A stretch of DNA of 64,000 nt from Tersicoccus solisilvae (GCF_014643255.1 NZ_BMJI01000008.1:1-64000), one strand, 5' to 3'; numbered from the stretch's first letter, positions 54,833-64,000 are shown. A program made the numbers and translations. Notes: a model not told the origin generated them from the sequence alone.

Positions 54833-57328
54833 TCAGGTGACGCTGACGACGTGGGTGGCGTGGTCGTACGTGAACGTCACCGACCGCGGCGCCGCCACGT
54901 GCAGGGCGATGTTGCCGCCGTTCGGAGCCCCGCCCTCCCCGTAGTTCTCGTCCCACTTCTTGTTCAGCGCCGCCTTGTACTCGTAGTCCCCGGCGGGCAG
55001 GGTGACGGTCAGCTTCCACAGCCCGGTGGCCGGGTCCTTCGTCATCTGCGCTTGGTCGCAGGTGGGATCCCAGTCCCCCGCGCAGCCCATCTCGGAGTTC
55101 AGCGATCCCGCGACGGCGACGTTCGTCGGCTCCGGGGTCGGCACCGGGCCCGGCGGCGTCGGCGTCACCGGCGTGGGCACCGTCCCGGTCGCCGGGGCGC
55201 TGGCCGACACGTGCCTGGCGTTGTCCAGGACGAGGGACCGGTACTCGACGGTGGTGCCCGGCGTCAGGGCGCTCGTGTCGTGGAACACCTGGTAGGGCGC
55301 GGTGTCGTCCGTGCCGATGTTCTGCCACGCCCCGCCGGGGGTGCGCGCCTGGAACGTCACCTCGTAGAAGGATGAGCCGGCGACGTCCGACCGCACGTTC
55401 ACCCGGGTGTGGTCCGCGCCGGCCGTCTCGACGGCGCTGATCCGCGACGTCGGGGCGGCGTGCGAGGGCCGGATCCGCCCGTTGGACGCGTACACGGTGG
55501 CCGAGAGGGCGGACGCGCTCAGCCGCACGGTCCCGGCCCGGTCGCTGAGCGCGTGCTTCGCCCCGGTCCCGTAGACGCGGGTGAACATGCCGCGCGGGAC
55601 GAACGTGGTGATCGGCGCCGTCCTGGCCGTGGTGCTGTTGTTGAGGACGACGACGTACTCGCGCTGGGTCGCCCGGTCGATCCGGGAGAAGGCGTAGATG
55701 CCCGGGCCCGAGTCCGCGTACCGGTTCTGGTGGGCACCGTTGCGCAGCGCCGGGTACCGCTTCGTCAGCGCCGACAGTTCCGCGATGCTGCGGTACAGCG
55801 GCCGGGACGTCACGAAGTTGTCGGTCGCGTGGGTGGCCGTGGTGCCGATCAGGTCGTCGTCCAGGTAGTCGGAGACCTTCGAGGCGAACATGGTCTGCCG
55901 GGCGAACTGGTCGCCGCCCGATCCGGTGAAGCCCTGCTCGTCGCCGTAGTAGATCACCGGGTTGCCGCGCGAGAAGTACATCAGCTCGTGCGCCAGCCGG
56001 TCCTTCGCCAGCCAGACGCCGTCACCGGCGTTCGGGTTGTCCGCCTGCAGGAAGGACCCGATCCGGCCCATGTCGTGGTTCCCGAGGAACGTGGGCAGCT
56101 GGTAGACGTTCGAGTCGGCGTCCGTGTACCAGTCGTCGCCCGCGAAGAACGCCTGCAGGTCGGCCGCGGACGTGCCCTTCGACGCGAAGTTGCGGGCCGC
56201 GTCCTGGAACGGGAAGTCGAGCACCGACTGCATCCGGTTCGTCGTCGTGTACCGGCTGGTGAAGTCCCGCGTGGTGTCGTACACCTCCCCGAACATGAAG
56301 AACTGGCTCTTGCCCACGTCGTGCGCGAACTGCAGCACCTGCGGCCCGAACTTCTGCCAGAACTCGTCGTTGACGTGCTTCATCGTGTCGATGCGGAAGC
56401 CGTCGATGCCGAAGTCCTTGATCCAGGTCTCGTAGATGTCGATCATGCCGTCGACCACCTGCGGCTTCTCGGTGAACAGGTCGTCCAGGCCGGCGAAGTC
56501 GCCGTACGTGGAGTTCTCGCCCTGATAGGTCGTGTTGCCGCGGTTGTGGTAGTTCGTGACGTCGTTGAGCCAGGCCGGGACCTTGAGCGTCTTCTCGGCC
56601 GGGTCGAGCACCGGGGTGTACGGGAAGGAGACCGCCGGATCCAGCGGCGGGAAGGTGGAGGTGCCGGCGTAGTCCCGGTCGTCGAACGGGGTGCCGTCGG
56701 CGGCCTTGTAGGGGAACAGCGCCTTGGTGATGTAGTTCGTCCGGTCGCCCTGGGTGTAGCCGATGACGTCGGCGGTGTGGTTGGTGATGATGTCGAAGTA
56801 CACCTTCATGCCGCGCCGGTGCGCGGCGGCGATGAGGGTCTTCAGCTCGTCATTGGTGCCCAAGTGCGGGTCGATCTTCGTGAAGTCGGTGATCCAGTAC
56901 CCGTGGTACCCCGCCGACGGACCGTCCTCCTGCTGGACCGCCTTGTTGGTGAAGCTGGGGGTCAGCCAGATCGCCGTCGTGCCCAGCCCCTTGATGTAGT
57001 CGACCTTGGAGGTCAGGCCCTTCAGGTCGCCGCCGTTGTAGTAGCCGCGATTCGTCGGGTCGAAGCCGGAGACGTCCGGGTCCGCGCCCAGGTTGCCCGT
57101 GTCGTTGGCGGTCGAGCCGTTGGCGAACCGGTCCGCCATCACGAAGTAGAAGTTCTCGTTGGTCACGGGCGCCCGCAGGGAGTGGCCCGCGACGGCGGCG
57201 GACGACGGCGGCGAGGGGTGCGGGCGCGGCCGGGCCTGCGCGGGACCACCCGCCCCCAGCAGTGTCGTCGTCAGGGCCGCCGTCAGCACGGCGGCCAGGG
57301 CAGCGCGAGAGAAGCGTCGAGGGCGCAC
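54833..57328 (-). CDS. Secreted GH13 alpha-amylase with C-terminal starch domain
   Basis: An 831-residue exported glucosidase that cleaves alpha-1,4-glucans. A signal peptide ends near AQA/RP (residue 32). GH13 catalytic residues are D314 (GFRIDTMKHV), E348 (MFGEVYDT) and D419 (LGNHD), and ITNHTAD is the conserved first region. An amylase beta domain follows. After about residue 640 come an Fn3-like stretch, a P/T linker and a C-terminal SusE/X25-like domain (NSEMGCAGDWDPTCDQAQM, YEYKAALNKKWDENYG) as in amylopullulanases. GTG 57328 is preceded by GGAGGT. No maltogenic-amylase N domain is evident, so endo-type alpha-amylase is preferred. Confidence 0.92.
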   Translation of the reverse strand: MRPRRFSRAALAAVLTAALTTTLLGAGGPAQARPRPHPSPPSSAAVAGHSLRAPVTNENFYFVMADRFANGSTANDTGNLGADPDVSGFDPTNRGYYNGGDLKGLTSKVDYIKGLGTTAIWLTPSFTNKAVQQEDGPSAGYHGYWITDFTKIDPHLGTNDELKTLIAAAHRRGMKVYFDIITNHTADVIGYTQGDRTNYITKALFPYKAADGTPFDDRDYAGTSTFPPLDPAVSFPYTPVLDPAEKTLKVPAWLNDVTNYHNRGNTTYQGENSTYGDFAGLDDLFTEKPQVVDGMIDIYETWIKDFGIDGFRIDTMKHVNDEFWQKFGPQVLQFAHDVGKSQFFMFGEVYDTTRDFTSRYTTTNRMQSVLDFPFQDAARNFASKGTSAADLQAFFAGDDWYTDADSNVYQLPTFLGNHDMGRIGSFLQADNPNAGDGVWLAKDRLAHELMYFSRGNPVIYYGDEQGFTGSGGDQFARQTMFASKVSDYLDDDLIGTTATHATDNFVTSRPLYRSIAELSALTKRYPALRNGAHQNRYADSGPGIYAFSRIDRATQREYVVVLNNSTTARTAPITTFVPRGMFTRVYGTGAKHALSDRAGTVRLSASALSATVYASNGRIRPSHAAPTSRISAVETAGADHTRVNVRSDVAGSSFYEVTFQARTPGGAWQNIGTDDTAPYQVFHDTSALTPGTTVEYRSLVLDNARHVSASAPATGTVPTPVTPTPPGPVPTPEPTNVAVAGSLNSEMGCAGDWDPTCDQAQMTKDPATGLWKLTVTLPAGDYEYKAALNKKWDENYGEGGAPNGGNIALHVAAPRSVTFTYDHATHVVSVT

Positions 57329-57369
57329 GGTGTACCTCCGCAGGAGAAAGGCCCGGGTGATGATGCCTC

Positions 57370-57399
57370 AGCGTGACCTGTCTCACATCGGGGTGTCAA
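57370..57399 (-). promoter_or_regulatory. Promoter of the amylase gene
   Basis: On the minus strand TTGACA (57399-57394), an 18-nt spacer and CACGCT (57375-57370), giving a leader of about 35 nt before GTG 57328. Divergent from the cls promoter 30 bp away. No catabolite or MalR-type operator is recognised with confidence. Confidence 0.45.
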
Positions 57400-57440
57400 C
57401 CGCGGCGCGAGGGTGAGGAGCGCGTCGATACACTGCGACA

Positions 57441-58919
57441 GTGGATCTGTCCATCGTCAACCTCAGTGCACTGCCGCTGGGGTGGGCGATCGCGGTGGCC
57501 GCGACCGAGTTCGTGATCCGGCTCGTGGTGCTGGGCATCGTCCCGCACAAGCGGCGCCCCTCCGTGGCGCTGGGCTGGCTGCTGGCGATCTACCTGATCC
57601 CCTTCGTCGGGTTGATCCTGTTCCTGCTGCTGGGCAGCCACAGGCTGCCCCGGGCCCGGCGGGAGAAGCAGGTGGAGATGAACCGGCTGATCCGGGAGAA
57701 CTCCCCGCCCGACGCCGTGATCGGCGACGACCGGCCGTTGCCGATCTGGGTGCGCTCGACCGCGGTGATGAACGACCGGCTGGGGGCGCTGCCCATGACC
57801 GCCGGCAACGACCTGACCCTGCTGGACGGCTACGACACCGCCTACACGGCGATGGTGGAGGCGGTCCGCGCGGCCCGGCGCTACGTGCACGTCGAGTTCT
57901 ACATCGCCGCGGAGGACCCGGCGACGGCGCCGCTGCTGGACGCCCTCGACGACGCCGTCGCCCGCGGGGTCACCGTCCGGTTCCTGCTCGACCACCTCGG
58001 CTCGGCCGGGTACCCGGGCTACCCGGAGCTGGTGCGGCGGCTCGACGCGTCGGGGGTGCAGTGGGCCCGCATGCTGCCCTTCCGGCCGTGGAAGCTGGAG
58101 TACACGCGGCCGGACCTGCGCAACCACCGCAAGATCGTCGTCATCGACGGCGACGTCGCGTTCACGGGGTCGCAGAACTGCATCGACCGGTCCTACAACA
58201 AGCGGCGCAACCGGCGCCGGGGCCTGCGGTGGGAGGACCTGTGGGTGCACGCCACGGGGCCCGTCGTGGACGCGCTGAACGCCCTCTTCGTCACCGACTG
58301 GTATTCCGAGACGGACGAGCTGCTCGTGCACGAGGCGCAGGACGAGCTGCCGGCAGAGGCGTCCGGCGGCCTGATGTGCCAGGTTGTCCCGTCCGGACCC
58401 GGCTTCGAGAACGAGAACAACCTGCGGATGATCAACACGGTGCTCTACCACGCCCAGGAGCGGGTGGACATCGTCAGCCCCTACTTCGTCCCGGACGAGT
58501 CGTCCCTGTCCGCCGTCACCAGCGCGGCCCAGCGCGGCGTGCGGATCAACCTCTACGTCAGCGAGATCAGCGACCAGTTCTTCGTCTACCACGCGCAGCG
58601 CTCCTACTACGAGGAGCTGATGGAGGCCGGCGTGACCATCTACCTGTACCGCTCGCCGACCATCCTGCACACCAAGGCGATCCTGATCGACCAGGAGGTC
58701 GCCGTCGTCGGGTCCTCCAACATGGACATGCGCTCGTTCGCCCTCAACCTCGAGGTGTCCACCCTCGTGCACGGCGGCGCCTTCGTCACCGACCTCGACC
58801 GCGTCGTGGCCCGCTACCGGGCGAACAGCGCCGTGCTCGAACTCGATCAGTGGCGCCAGCGTCCCCTCGGCGTGAAGTTCCTCGACAACGTCTGCCGCCT
58901 CACCAGCGCCCTGATGTGA
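57441..58919 (+). CDS. cls: Cardiolipin synthase
   Basis: A 492-residue phospholipase-D-type enzyme that condenses phospholipids into cardiolipin at the membrane. Two N-terminal helices and a PLDc_N region (GIVPHKRRPSVALGWLL) precede two HKD motifs: NHRKIVVIDGDVAFTGSQN and HTKAILIDQEVAVVGSSN. GTG 57441 is 6 nt after TACACT. Its 3' end overlaps the convergent acs gene by 20 nt. Confidence 0.94.
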   Translation: MDLSIVNLSALPLGWAIAVAATEFVIRLVVLGIVPHKRRPSVALGWLLAIYLIPFVGLILFLLLGSHRLPRARREKQVEMNRLIRENSPPDAVIGDDRPLPIWVRSTAVMNDRLGALPMTAGNDLTLLDGYDTAYTAMVEAVRAARRYVHVEFYIAAEDPATAPLLDALDDAVARGVTVRFLLDHLGSAGYPGYPELVRRLDASGVQWARMLPFRPWKLEYTRPDLRNHRKIVVIDGDVAFTGSQNCIDRSYNKRRNRRRGLRWEDLWVHATGPVVDALNALFVTDWYSETDELLVHEAQDELPAEASGGLMCQVVPSGPGFENENNLRMINTVLYHAQERVDIVSPYFVPDESSLSAVTSAAQRGVRINLYVSEISDQFFVYHAQRSYYEELMEAGVTIYLYRSPTILHTKAILIDQEVAVVGSSNMDMRSFALNLEVSTLVHGGAFVTDLDRVVARYRANSAVLELDQWRQRPLGVKFLDNVCRLTSALM

Positions 58920-61083
58920 CGGGCCCTCGCCGGGCCGCCACCGCGCGCGCGATGCCGTCGACCGACGACTCGTCCTGCAGGCTCGTGGTGTCCCCGAGCG
59001 TCGTGCCCTCCCACAGCTGGGTGAGGAGGCGCCGCATGATCTTCCCGGACCGGGTCTTGGGCAGGTCCGGCACCGGGACGAGCACCTTCGGCTTGGCGAT
59101 CGGGCCGATCACCGCGCCGACGTGGGCGCGCAGCTCGTCCGCGGACACCGTGGATCCCGGGCGCAGCACCACGAAGGCGGCGACGGCGTGGCCCGTGAGC
59201 GGGTCGCCGACCGGCGCGCAGCCGGCCTCGATCACGTCCGGGTGGGTCACGAGCGCCGACTCGATCTCGATCGTCGAGAGCCGGTGCCCGGAGATGTTGA
59301 TGACGTCGTCCACCCGGCCGAGGATCCAGATGTCACCGTCCTCGTCGTACCGGCCGCCGTCGCCGGCGAAGAACCAGCCCTGCTCGGCGTACTGGCGCCA
59401 GTAGGAGTCGGCGTAGCGCTGCGGGTCCTTCCACACGGTGCGCGCGATCGAGGGGCCGATGGCGTCGACGACGACGAAGCCCTGCGCGCCGGGCGCGGTC
59501 CGGTTCCCCTCCTCGTCGACGACGGACGCGTTCACGCCGGGCAGAGCCCGCGTCGCGCAGCCCGGCTTCGGGCCGCCCGGCTCGCCGTCCTCGCGGTCGA
59601 ACGCGGCGTCGTGCGGGCGGGGCGAGAGGATGGTGGACCCGGTCTCGGACTGCCACCACGTGTCGATCACGGATGCCGCGCCGCCGCCGATATGCTGCCG
59701 GAACCAGCGCCACGCCTCGGGGTTGGTCGCCTCCCCGACGGTGCCGATCAGGCGGATCGAGTCGAGGTTGTAGGTGGCCGGGATGCCGTCCGGGAACGCG
59801 CCCATCAGGGAGCGGACCAGGGTCGGCGCCGTGTAGTAGGTGGTGACGCCGTAGCGTTCGATGATCTCCGGGTGCCGGCCGAAGTGCGGGGTGTTCGGCG
59901 TGCCCTCGTAGATCACCTCGGTGACGCCGTTGACGAGCGGGCCGTAGATCTCGTAGGTGTGGGCGGTGACCCACGCCAGGTCCGCGGTGCACCAGTGCAC
60001 GGTGGCGTCCCGGCGGGCCGGGTCCACGGCGGTGGAGAGCTCGTCGACCTTCCTCTCCCCGGCTGCGCCGGCCGCCTCGGGCAGCAGGTCGAACAGCAGC
60101 GCGTGCGTGTACGCGGTCTGCACCAGGTAGCCGCCCATCGTGTGCACGAGCCCCTTGGGCCGGCCGGTGGTGCCGGACGTGTACATGAGGAACAGGGGCG
60201 ACTCGGCGTCGAACGCGACCGGGGTGTGCGTGTCCGGGACGGTGGCGAGCAGCTCGTGCCACCACACGTCCCGGCCCTCGGTCCAGGGCACCGCGCTCTC
60301 GGCGGTGGACCTGGCGCCACGGGCGCCGACCGGGACGACGCCGGGGCGCGCGCTCGCGGCGCCGGGCTTGGCGGTGCGGCGCACGACGACGACGTGCTCG
60401 ATGCTGTTGGTGCCGCTGACGGCCTGGTCCGCGTTCTGCTTCACCGGCACGGCCGCGCCACGGCGGTACTGCCCGTCGGAGGTGACGAGGACCTTCGCGC
60501 CGGTGTCCTCGACCCGGAAGCGCAGCGCCTCGGCGGAGAAGCCGCCGAACACGAGGGAGTGGACGGCACCGATCCGGGCGCAGGCGAGGGTGATGATGAC
60601 GGTCTCGGGGATGACGGGCAGGTAGACGACCACCCGGTCCCCCGCCACGACGCCGAGCGTCTCCAGCGCGTTGGCGGCGCGGCTGACCTCCCGCTGCAGG
60701 TCCGCGTACGTGTAGGTGTGCCGGTCGCCGGGTTCGCCCTCGAAGTGCAGGGCCACGTGGCCGCCGCGGCCGGCCTCGACGTGCCGGTCCACGCAGTTGT
60801 ACGCCACGTTCAGCGTCCCGCCGGCGAACCACTCGATCACCGGCGGTGCGAACACGGGCTCGCCGTCATCGGTGACCTGCCCGGGAAGCGCCACGGCCGG
60901 CTCGAACCGGTGCGCGGTGTGCCAGGGCTGCGCCCAGTCGAGGCGCTGCGCCTGCCGCTCCCAGAATGCGACCCGCGCGTCGTCGCCGGCGTGCGCCGGA
61001 TTGACGACGTCCCCGCGCCGCTCGTCCGCGACGGTCAGGGCGTTCACCTGCGCGTCGTCCATCTCGATCGCTCCCTGCGTCAT
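58900..61083 (-). CDS. acs: Acetyl-CoA synthetase (AMP-forming) with two insertions
   Basis: Activates acetate (possibly another short acid) to its CoA thioester via an acyl-AMP. The 727-residue protein has YTSGTTGRPKG (residues 301-311), WWQSETG, the hinge GRVDDVINISGHRLST and the C-terminal acetylatable Lys in KTRSGKIMRR. Two extra A/R/P-rich segments (about residues 238-266 and 335-360) make it ~70 residues longer than the usual Acs. The ATG at 61083 overlaps the TGA of the upstream permease gene (ATGA), with GGAG at proper distance, so the synthetase is translationally tied to a sulfonate/nitrate-type importer. A sulfo- or haloacetate-CoA ligase role is conceivable but unproven. Confidence 0.88.
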   Translation of the reverse strand: MTQGAIEMDDAQVNALTVADERRGDVVNPAHAGDDARVAFWERQAQRLDWAQPWHTAHRFEPAVALPGQVTDDGEPVFAPPVIEWFAGGTLNVAYNCVDRHVEAGRGGHVALHFEGEPGDRHTYTYADLQREVSRAANALETLGVVAGDRVVVYLPVIPETVIITLACARIGAVHSLVFGGFSAEALRFRVEDTGAKVLVTSDGQYRRGAAVPVKQNADQAVSGTNSIEHVVVVRRTAKPGAASARPGVVPVGARGARSTAESAVPWTEGRDVWWHELLATVPDTHTPVAFDAESPLFLMYTSGTTGRPKGLVHTMGGYLVQTAYTHALLFDLLPEAAGAAGERKVDELSTAVDPARRDATVHWCTADLAWVTAHTYEIYGPLVNGVTEVIYEGTPNTPHFGRHPEIIERYGVTTYYTAPTLVRSLMGAFPDGIPATYNLDSIRLIGTVGEATNPEAWRWFRQHIGGGAASVIDTWWQSETGSTILSPRPHDAAFDREDGEPGGPKPGCATRALPGVNASVVDEEGNRTAPGAQGFVVVDAIGPSIARTVWKDPQRYADSYWRQYAEQGWFFAGDGGRYDEDGDIWILGRVDDVINISGHRLSTIEIESALVTHPDVIEAGCAPVGDPLTGHAVAAFVVLRPGSTVSADELRAHVGAVIGPIAKPKVLVPVPDLPKTRSGKIMRRLLTQLWEGTTLGDTTSLQDESSVDGIARAVAARRGPVTSGRW

Positions 61084-61931
61084 GCCCATCTCCGTTCCGC
61101 GGCGCGCTGCGCCAGGCCCAGCAGCGCGTCGGTGACCTTCCCGATGACGGCGAGCAGCACGATCGCGAGCAGCAGCCGGTCCGTCCGTCCATTGTTCTGC
61201 GAATCGATGAGCAGGAAGCCCAGGCCCATCGAGGAGGCGAGCAACTCGGCCGCGACGAGGAACAGCCAGGCCTGGGCCAGCGCCAGCCGCAGACCGGAGA
61301 CGACGGCGGGCAGGATGGCCGGCAGCTGGACCGCGCCCAGCAGCCGCACGCCCCGGTAGCCGAAGGCCCGGCCGGCCTCGACCAGGTGCGGGTCGACGTG
61401 CCGCAGCGCCGTCGCGACCGTCGTGTAGACGGGGAAGAACGCGCCGATGGCGATGAGCAGGACCTTGGAGTTCTCCCCGATGCCGATCCACAGCAGCAGC
61501 AGCGGCACCCAGGCCAGCGAGGGGACCGCCCGGAAGGCGCCGATCGTCGGGGCGAACAGCAGCGAGGAGACGCGGGAAAGCCCGATCAGCGCGCCGGCGG
61601 CCAGGCCGGCCGCGGCGCCGAGGACGAAGCCGAGCAGCACCCGCTGCGTGGAGATCCCGATGTGGGTGCCGAGCTGGCCGCGCCGGAGCAGGTCGGCCCC
61701 GGCGGCGAGGACGTCGCCGGGCGGGGGCAGCTGCACGGGTGTGAACACGCCGAGCGCCGTGACCGCCTGCCACAGGGCGAGCAGGAGCAGGGGGACGACG
61801 AGGCCGGCGGCCCAGCGGATGCCGCGCGGCAGGACCCGGCGACGTCCCGGCACCACGGGCGACAGGTGGCGTGGCGGTGCCGGGACCGCCGTGGGGGCGT
61901 CGACCCGGGCGCCGGGGGCAGGGGTGCTCAC
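61080..61931 (-). CDS. ABC transporter permease, SsuC/TauC type
   Basis: A 283-residue inner-membrane permease with about 6 helices. It has the binding-protein-dependent transport motif (EAGRAFGYRGVRLLGAVQLPAI spread around residues 195-216). FRAVPSLAWVPLLLLWIG matches sulfonate/taurine/nitrate permeases. GTG 61931 overlaps the substrate-binding protein stop (GTGA), and its own stop overlaps the acs start. The substrate is probably an aliphatic sulfonate or related anion. Confidence 0.87.
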   Translation of the reverse strand: MSTPAPGARVDAPTAVPAPPRHLSPVVPGRRRVLPRGIRWAAGLVVPLLLLALWQAVTALGVFTPVQLPPPGDVLAAGADLLRRGQLGTHIGISTQRVLLGFVLGAAAGLAAGALIGLSRVSSLLFAPTIGAFRAVPSLAWVPLLLLWIGIGENSKVLLIAIGAFFPVYTTVATALRHVDPHLVEAGRAFGYRGVRLLGAVQLPAILPAVVSGLRLALAQAWLFLVAAELLASSMGLGFLLIDSQNNGRTDRLLLAIVLLAVIGKVTDALLGLAQRAAERRWA

Positions 61932-62995
61932 TTGGTGGTCACCGCCGACGGGTCGGCCGCCTCGACGAGGTCGTCGTCGAGCAGGGCGTTCAGCGCGGAG
62001 TCGACGGTGGCGGCGTCCTTGACGTCCCCGGAGTCGACGATGATCGTGCCGACCTTCTCCAGCACGGCGCGCTGCTTCGCGCCCGGGGCCGGGTCCACGC
62101 CGAGGTTCGTGCGGGCGATGACCTTCGTGGCGACGGCCTGGTCGATGCCGGCGGTCTCGGCGAGGATGCCGGCGGTCTCCGCCGGGTGCGCCTTGGCCCA
62201 CGCCCTGGCCGCCTCGTACGTGTTCACGACGGTCTGGGCGATCTCGGGCTGGTTCTTGAGGAAGTCCTCGCGGGCGTTGAGGAACCCGTAGGTGTTGAAC
62301 GCGACGTTGCGGGAGAAGAGTTTGTCGCCGTCCTTCTCGGCGGCGGCCATGATCGGGTCGAGCCCGGCCCACGCCTGGACGGAGCCGTTGTCGAGCGCGG
62401 TGCGGCCGTCGGCGTGCTGCAGGTTCTGCACGGTGACGTCGGAGGCCTTCAGGCCGTTCGCGGCGAGGGACTGCAGCAGGAAGAAGTAGGGGTCGGTGCC
62501 CTTCGTCGCGGCCACGGACTTGCCCTTCAGGTCGGCCACCGAGGTGATGCCGGAGTCCCTCGTCGTCACCAGTGCGGACCACTCGGGCTGGGAGTAGATG
62601 TCGACGGTGCGGATCGGGGAGCCGTTGGCGCGGGCCAGCAGGGCGGCCGAGCCGGCGGTGGAGCCGACGTCGATGGCGCCCGAGCGCAGGGCCTCGTTGG
62701 CCTTGTTCGAGCCGGCCGACTGCACCCAGGTCACGCTCACGCCCTGCTTCTTCAGCGCGTCCTCGAGCCAGCCCTTCTGCTTGATCACCAGGGAGAGCGG
62801 GTTGTAGGTGGCGAAGTCGATGGTCAGGGTCTTCGCGCTGCCCCCGGCGCCACCCGCGGCCGCGGCGGTCGAGGTGCCGGAGCCCTCACCCGCGCAGCCG
62901 GTGAGGGTGAGGGTGAGGGTCGCGGCGGTGACGACGGCGACGGCGGTGAGGGCGGAGCGGACGAGACGAACGGGACGAACGGCACGGCGGGTCAT
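61928..62995 (-). CDS. ABC transporter substrate-binding lipoprotein, SsuA type
   Basis: A 355-residue lipoprotein. The lipobox is LTGC (Cys at residue 34), followed by a Gly/Ala linker and the periplasmic-binding fold: IDFATYNPLSLVIKQKGWL, GAIDVGSTAGSAALLARANG and KGKSVAATKGTDPYFFLLQSL, characteristic of the aliphatic sulfonate/taurine/nitrate class. It is first captured outside the membrane, then handed to the coupled permease. The ligand cannot be fixed from sequence. Confidence 0.87.
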   Translation of the reverse strand: MTRRAVRPVRLVRSALTAVAVVTAATLTLTLTGCAGEGSGTSTAAAAGGAGGSAKTLTIDFATYNPLSLVIKQKGWLEDALKKQGVSVTWVQSAGSNKANEALRSGAIDVGSTAGSAALLARANGSPIRTVDIYSQPEWSALVTTRDSGITSVADLKGKSVAATKGTDPYFFLLQSLAANGLKASDVTVQNLQHADGRTALDNGSVQAWAGLDPIMAAAEKDGDKLFSRNVAFNTYGFLNAREDFLKNQPEIAQTVVNTYEAARAWAKAHPAETAGILAETAGIDQAVATKVIARTNLGVDPAPGAKQRAVLEKVGTIIVDSGDVKDAATVDSALNALLDDDLVEAADPSAVTTK

Positions 62996-63110
62996 GGTGA
63001 TCCTGTCGATGGCAGTGGACGGTGAGCGCAGAACGGGCAGAACGGGGTGGAGCGGACGACGGCCGGCACGGACGAGCTACGGCGGACGGCGGCGTCCGGT
63101 GCGGGACCGG

Positions 63111-63962
63111 TCAGTGGGTGTCGACGCCGAGGGCGGTGAACAGATCGGCCCGCATGCGGGCCAGGTCGGCCGAGCCGCGGTCGCGCGGCCGGTCGCCGGG
63201 CACCACGTGCACGGACCGGACGCCCGCCGGTGCGGCGGAGGATCCGGTGTCGCCGTCGGCGGGGCCGAGCAGCACGATCCGGTCGGCGAGCTGGAGGGCC
63301 TCGTCGACGTCGTGCGTGACGAGCAGGATGGTGGCCGGGGAGGCGGCGTGCACCGAGAGCAGCAGGTCCTGCATCTTCAACCGGGTCAGGGCGTCGAGCG
63401 CGCCGAACGGCTCGTCGAGCAACAGCACGTGCGGGTCGCGGGCCAGCGCCCGGGCCAGGGACGCGCGCTGCGCCATGCCGCCGGAGACGGCACGGGGCCG
63501 GTGACCGGCGAACTCGGAGAGGCCGACCAGCGCGAGCAGCTCGTCGATGCGGGCGTCCTCGGCGGCCGTGCGCCGGCGGTGCGTGCGGGGCAGGCCGAGG
63601 GCGACGTTCTCGCGCAGGGTGCGCCACGGTAGCAGCCGCGGCTCCTGGAACGCGACGGCGCAGCGCGGGTCGAAGGGCCGGACGGCGACGTCGCCGATGG
63701 CGACGGAGCCGGTGGTCGGGGCGTCCAGGCCCGCGGCGAGGCGCAGCAGGGTGGACTTGCCGCAGCCGCTGGGCCCGAGCACGGCGATCACCTCGCCCGG
63801 CTCGACGTGGAGGTCGACGTCGACGAGGACGTCGTGGGGACCGAAGCGGCGACCGACGCCGCGCAGGGTGATGCCGGCGTCGGCGCCGCTCCAGAAGTCC
63901 GGGGCGTCCGCCGGGTCGGCGACGCCGGAGGCAGCGCTGCGCGCGGGAGAGAACAGGGACAC
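63111..63962 (-). CDS. ABC transporter ATPase, SsuB/TauB type
   Basis: A 283-residue ATP-binding subunit. Walker A is GPSGCGKST, the Q-loop is AFQEPRLLPW, the signature is VSGGMAQRASLARAL, Walker B is VLLLDEPFGALD, and the H-loop is LLVTHDVDEAL. PRLLPWRTLRENV is diagnostic of the sulfonate/nitrate/taurine importer class. GTG 63962 is the apparent start and lies 39 nt from the window end, so its promoter is outside. The gene order ATPase, binding protein, permease, acs forms one probable operon; 115 nt separate ATPase and binding protein. Confidence 0.9.
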   Translation of the reverse strand: MSLFSPARSAASGVADPADAPDFWSGADAGITLRGVGRRFGPHDVLVDVDLHVEPGEVIAVLGPSGCGKSTLLRLAAGLDAPTTGSVAIGDVAVRPFDPRCAVAFQEPRLLPWRTLRENVALGLPRTHRRRTAAEDARIDELLALVGLSEFAGHRPRAVSGGMAQRASLARALARDPHVLLLDEPFGALDALTRLKMQDLLLSVHAASPATILLVTHDVDEALQLADRIVLLGPADGDTGSSAAPAGVRSVHVVPGDRPRDRGSADLARMRADLFTALGVDTH

Positions 63963-64000
63963 GTCAGATCAACTCCATCGATCCTGGCGGTAGCACCCTT

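Overview
This window is a very GC-rich chromosomal segment from an actinobacterium, most likely of the order Micrococcales. The evidence is the dnaX-recR-lysC and purS-purQ-purL orders, an Lhr helicase overlapping a Nei-type glycosylase, several families largely confined to Actinobacteria (DUF4916, DUF6297, LytR_C), and many start codons sitting 6-7 nt after a TANNNT-like -10 box, as expected of leaderless transcripts. I cannot name the genus. Most of the window is ordinary core genome; three stretches look accessory.

Layout. 0.1-4.9 kb: upp and tadA (divergent), tRNA-Ser(CGA), an aldo/keto reductase, a histidine phosphatase, NAD(P)HX dehydratase and a GNAT acetyltransferase. 4.95-7.58 kb: a small island with visibly lower GC, holding a HEYGH metallopeptidase gene that converges on a zinc-ribbon / two-TM membrane protein pair. 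Its flanks are diverged duplicates of the acetyltransferase-lipoprotein gene pair. 7.85-17 kb: DUF4232 lipoprotein, Lhr helicase, Nei2-like glycosylase, RluA-type pseudouridine synthase, DedA and TspO-like membrane proteins. 17-24 kb: SRPBCC and SDR genes, a GH76 glycosidase, PAP2 phosphatase, DUF4916 protein, FUSC protein and a DUF559-like protein. 23.6-29.7 kb: tgt and a YhhQ-type queuosine-precursor transporter flank an ABC exporter and a DUF4126 protein, followed by pdxK. 29.9-34 kb: a 1359-residue secreted subtilase. 34-44.8 kb: LytR_C protein, a small conserved protein, HAD phosphatase, tRNA-Ser(GGA), SRP RNA, dnaX, recR, lysC (with a probable internal beta-subunit start) and an amidohydrolase. 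44.8-50.6 kb: a TetR regulator and CPBP protease with paired operators, purSQL and a DinB-like protein.

50.8-54.8 kb is the most interesting locus: a complete, previously unlabelled circular-bacteriocin cluster. A 97-residue precursor, whose C-terminal ~59 residues align by eye with carnocyclin A and resemble AS-48, is followed without real gaps by a SpoIIM/DUF95 membrane protein, two small membrane proteins, a large polytopic permease and an ABC ATPase. This is the gene content known for circular bacteriocin maturation, export and immunity in Firmicutes.

54.8-64 kb: a secreted GH13 alpha-amylase with a C-terminal starch-associated domain, a cardiolipin synthase, and a sulfonate/nitrate-type ABC transporter whose permease gene is translationally coupled to an acetyl-CoA synthetase. 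The transporter ATPase starts 39 nt before the window end.
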